DNA of 6,050 bases from Desulfobulbus sp. (GTDB taxonomy: Bacteria > Pseudomonadota > Gammaproteobacteria > Burkholderiales > Rhodocyclaceae), in the NCBI GenBank assembly GCA_009782025.1, contig WQUQ01000099.1:1-6050 (forward strand). The letters are read 5' to 3'. Within the stretch, counting starts at the first letter, position 1. Every line of letters starts with the position of its first letter. Made by a program: the position numbers and the translations under genes. Below the pieces are notes generated by a model. That model searched no databases and was not told the origin of the DNA. It saw only the letters and a list, made by a program, of their open reading frames with translations. Shown piece after piece: positions 6,040-6,050 of the stretch.

Positions 6040-6050
6040 ATAGAAGCACG

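Overview
The window is GC-rich and compactly packed, and reads like a betaproteobacterial chromosome. A Rhodocyclales-type lineage is my best guess from the DUF485-ActP pair beside a FixL/FixJ-style sensor-regulator pair, but this rests on gene style only and is low confidence. Seven protein-coding genes are supported: three operons or short transcription units, plus a repeat-bearing intergenic region at the left end. No rRNA, tRNA, CRISPR array or insertion-sequence transposase was seen.

Layout. Positions 1-260 hold no gene. They contain an 80-bp foldable intergenic repeat with 13-bp perfect terminal inverted repeats, a 14-bp tandem duplication, and hairpins downstream of the acetate permease gene. 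Positions 261-2281 (minus strand) encode a DUF485 membrane protein (yjcH-like) followed, with a 4-nt ATGA overlap, by the acetate/cation symporter ActP. A 168-bp divergent regulatory region (2282-2449) carries a perfect 8-4-8 palindrome and three AGGG-starting octamers spaced exactly 10 bp apart. Positions 2450-4143 (plus strand) encode a soluble PAS-type histidine kinase and a FixJ-family response regulator, again joined by a 4-nt ATGA overlap. Converging on them is rtcA, RNA 3'-terminal phosphate cyclase (4159-5172, minus). Upstream of rtcA, on the same strand, lies a DUF1778 ribbon-helix-helix antitoxin and a GNAT acetyltransferase toxin of the TacA/TacT type (5189-5988), with a 23-bp imperfect palindrome in front of the antitoxin start.

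How the parts work together. The left half looks like an acetate-uptake module with its own two-component system. The kinase-regulator pair, divergent from yjcH-actP, plausibly binds the palindrome between them. It resembles in logic the CrbS/CrbR and MxtR/ErdR systems of gammaproteobacteria, but the kinase has no fused transporter domain. The right half is a self-regulated toxin-antitoxin pair that may be co-transcribed with the RNA-repair enzyme gene rtcA, whose start codon lies 16 nt after the toxin stop. No wholly new system is evident. The points most worth testing are the shared operator, the kinase-transporter adjacency, and the toxin-antitoxin/rtcA linkage.
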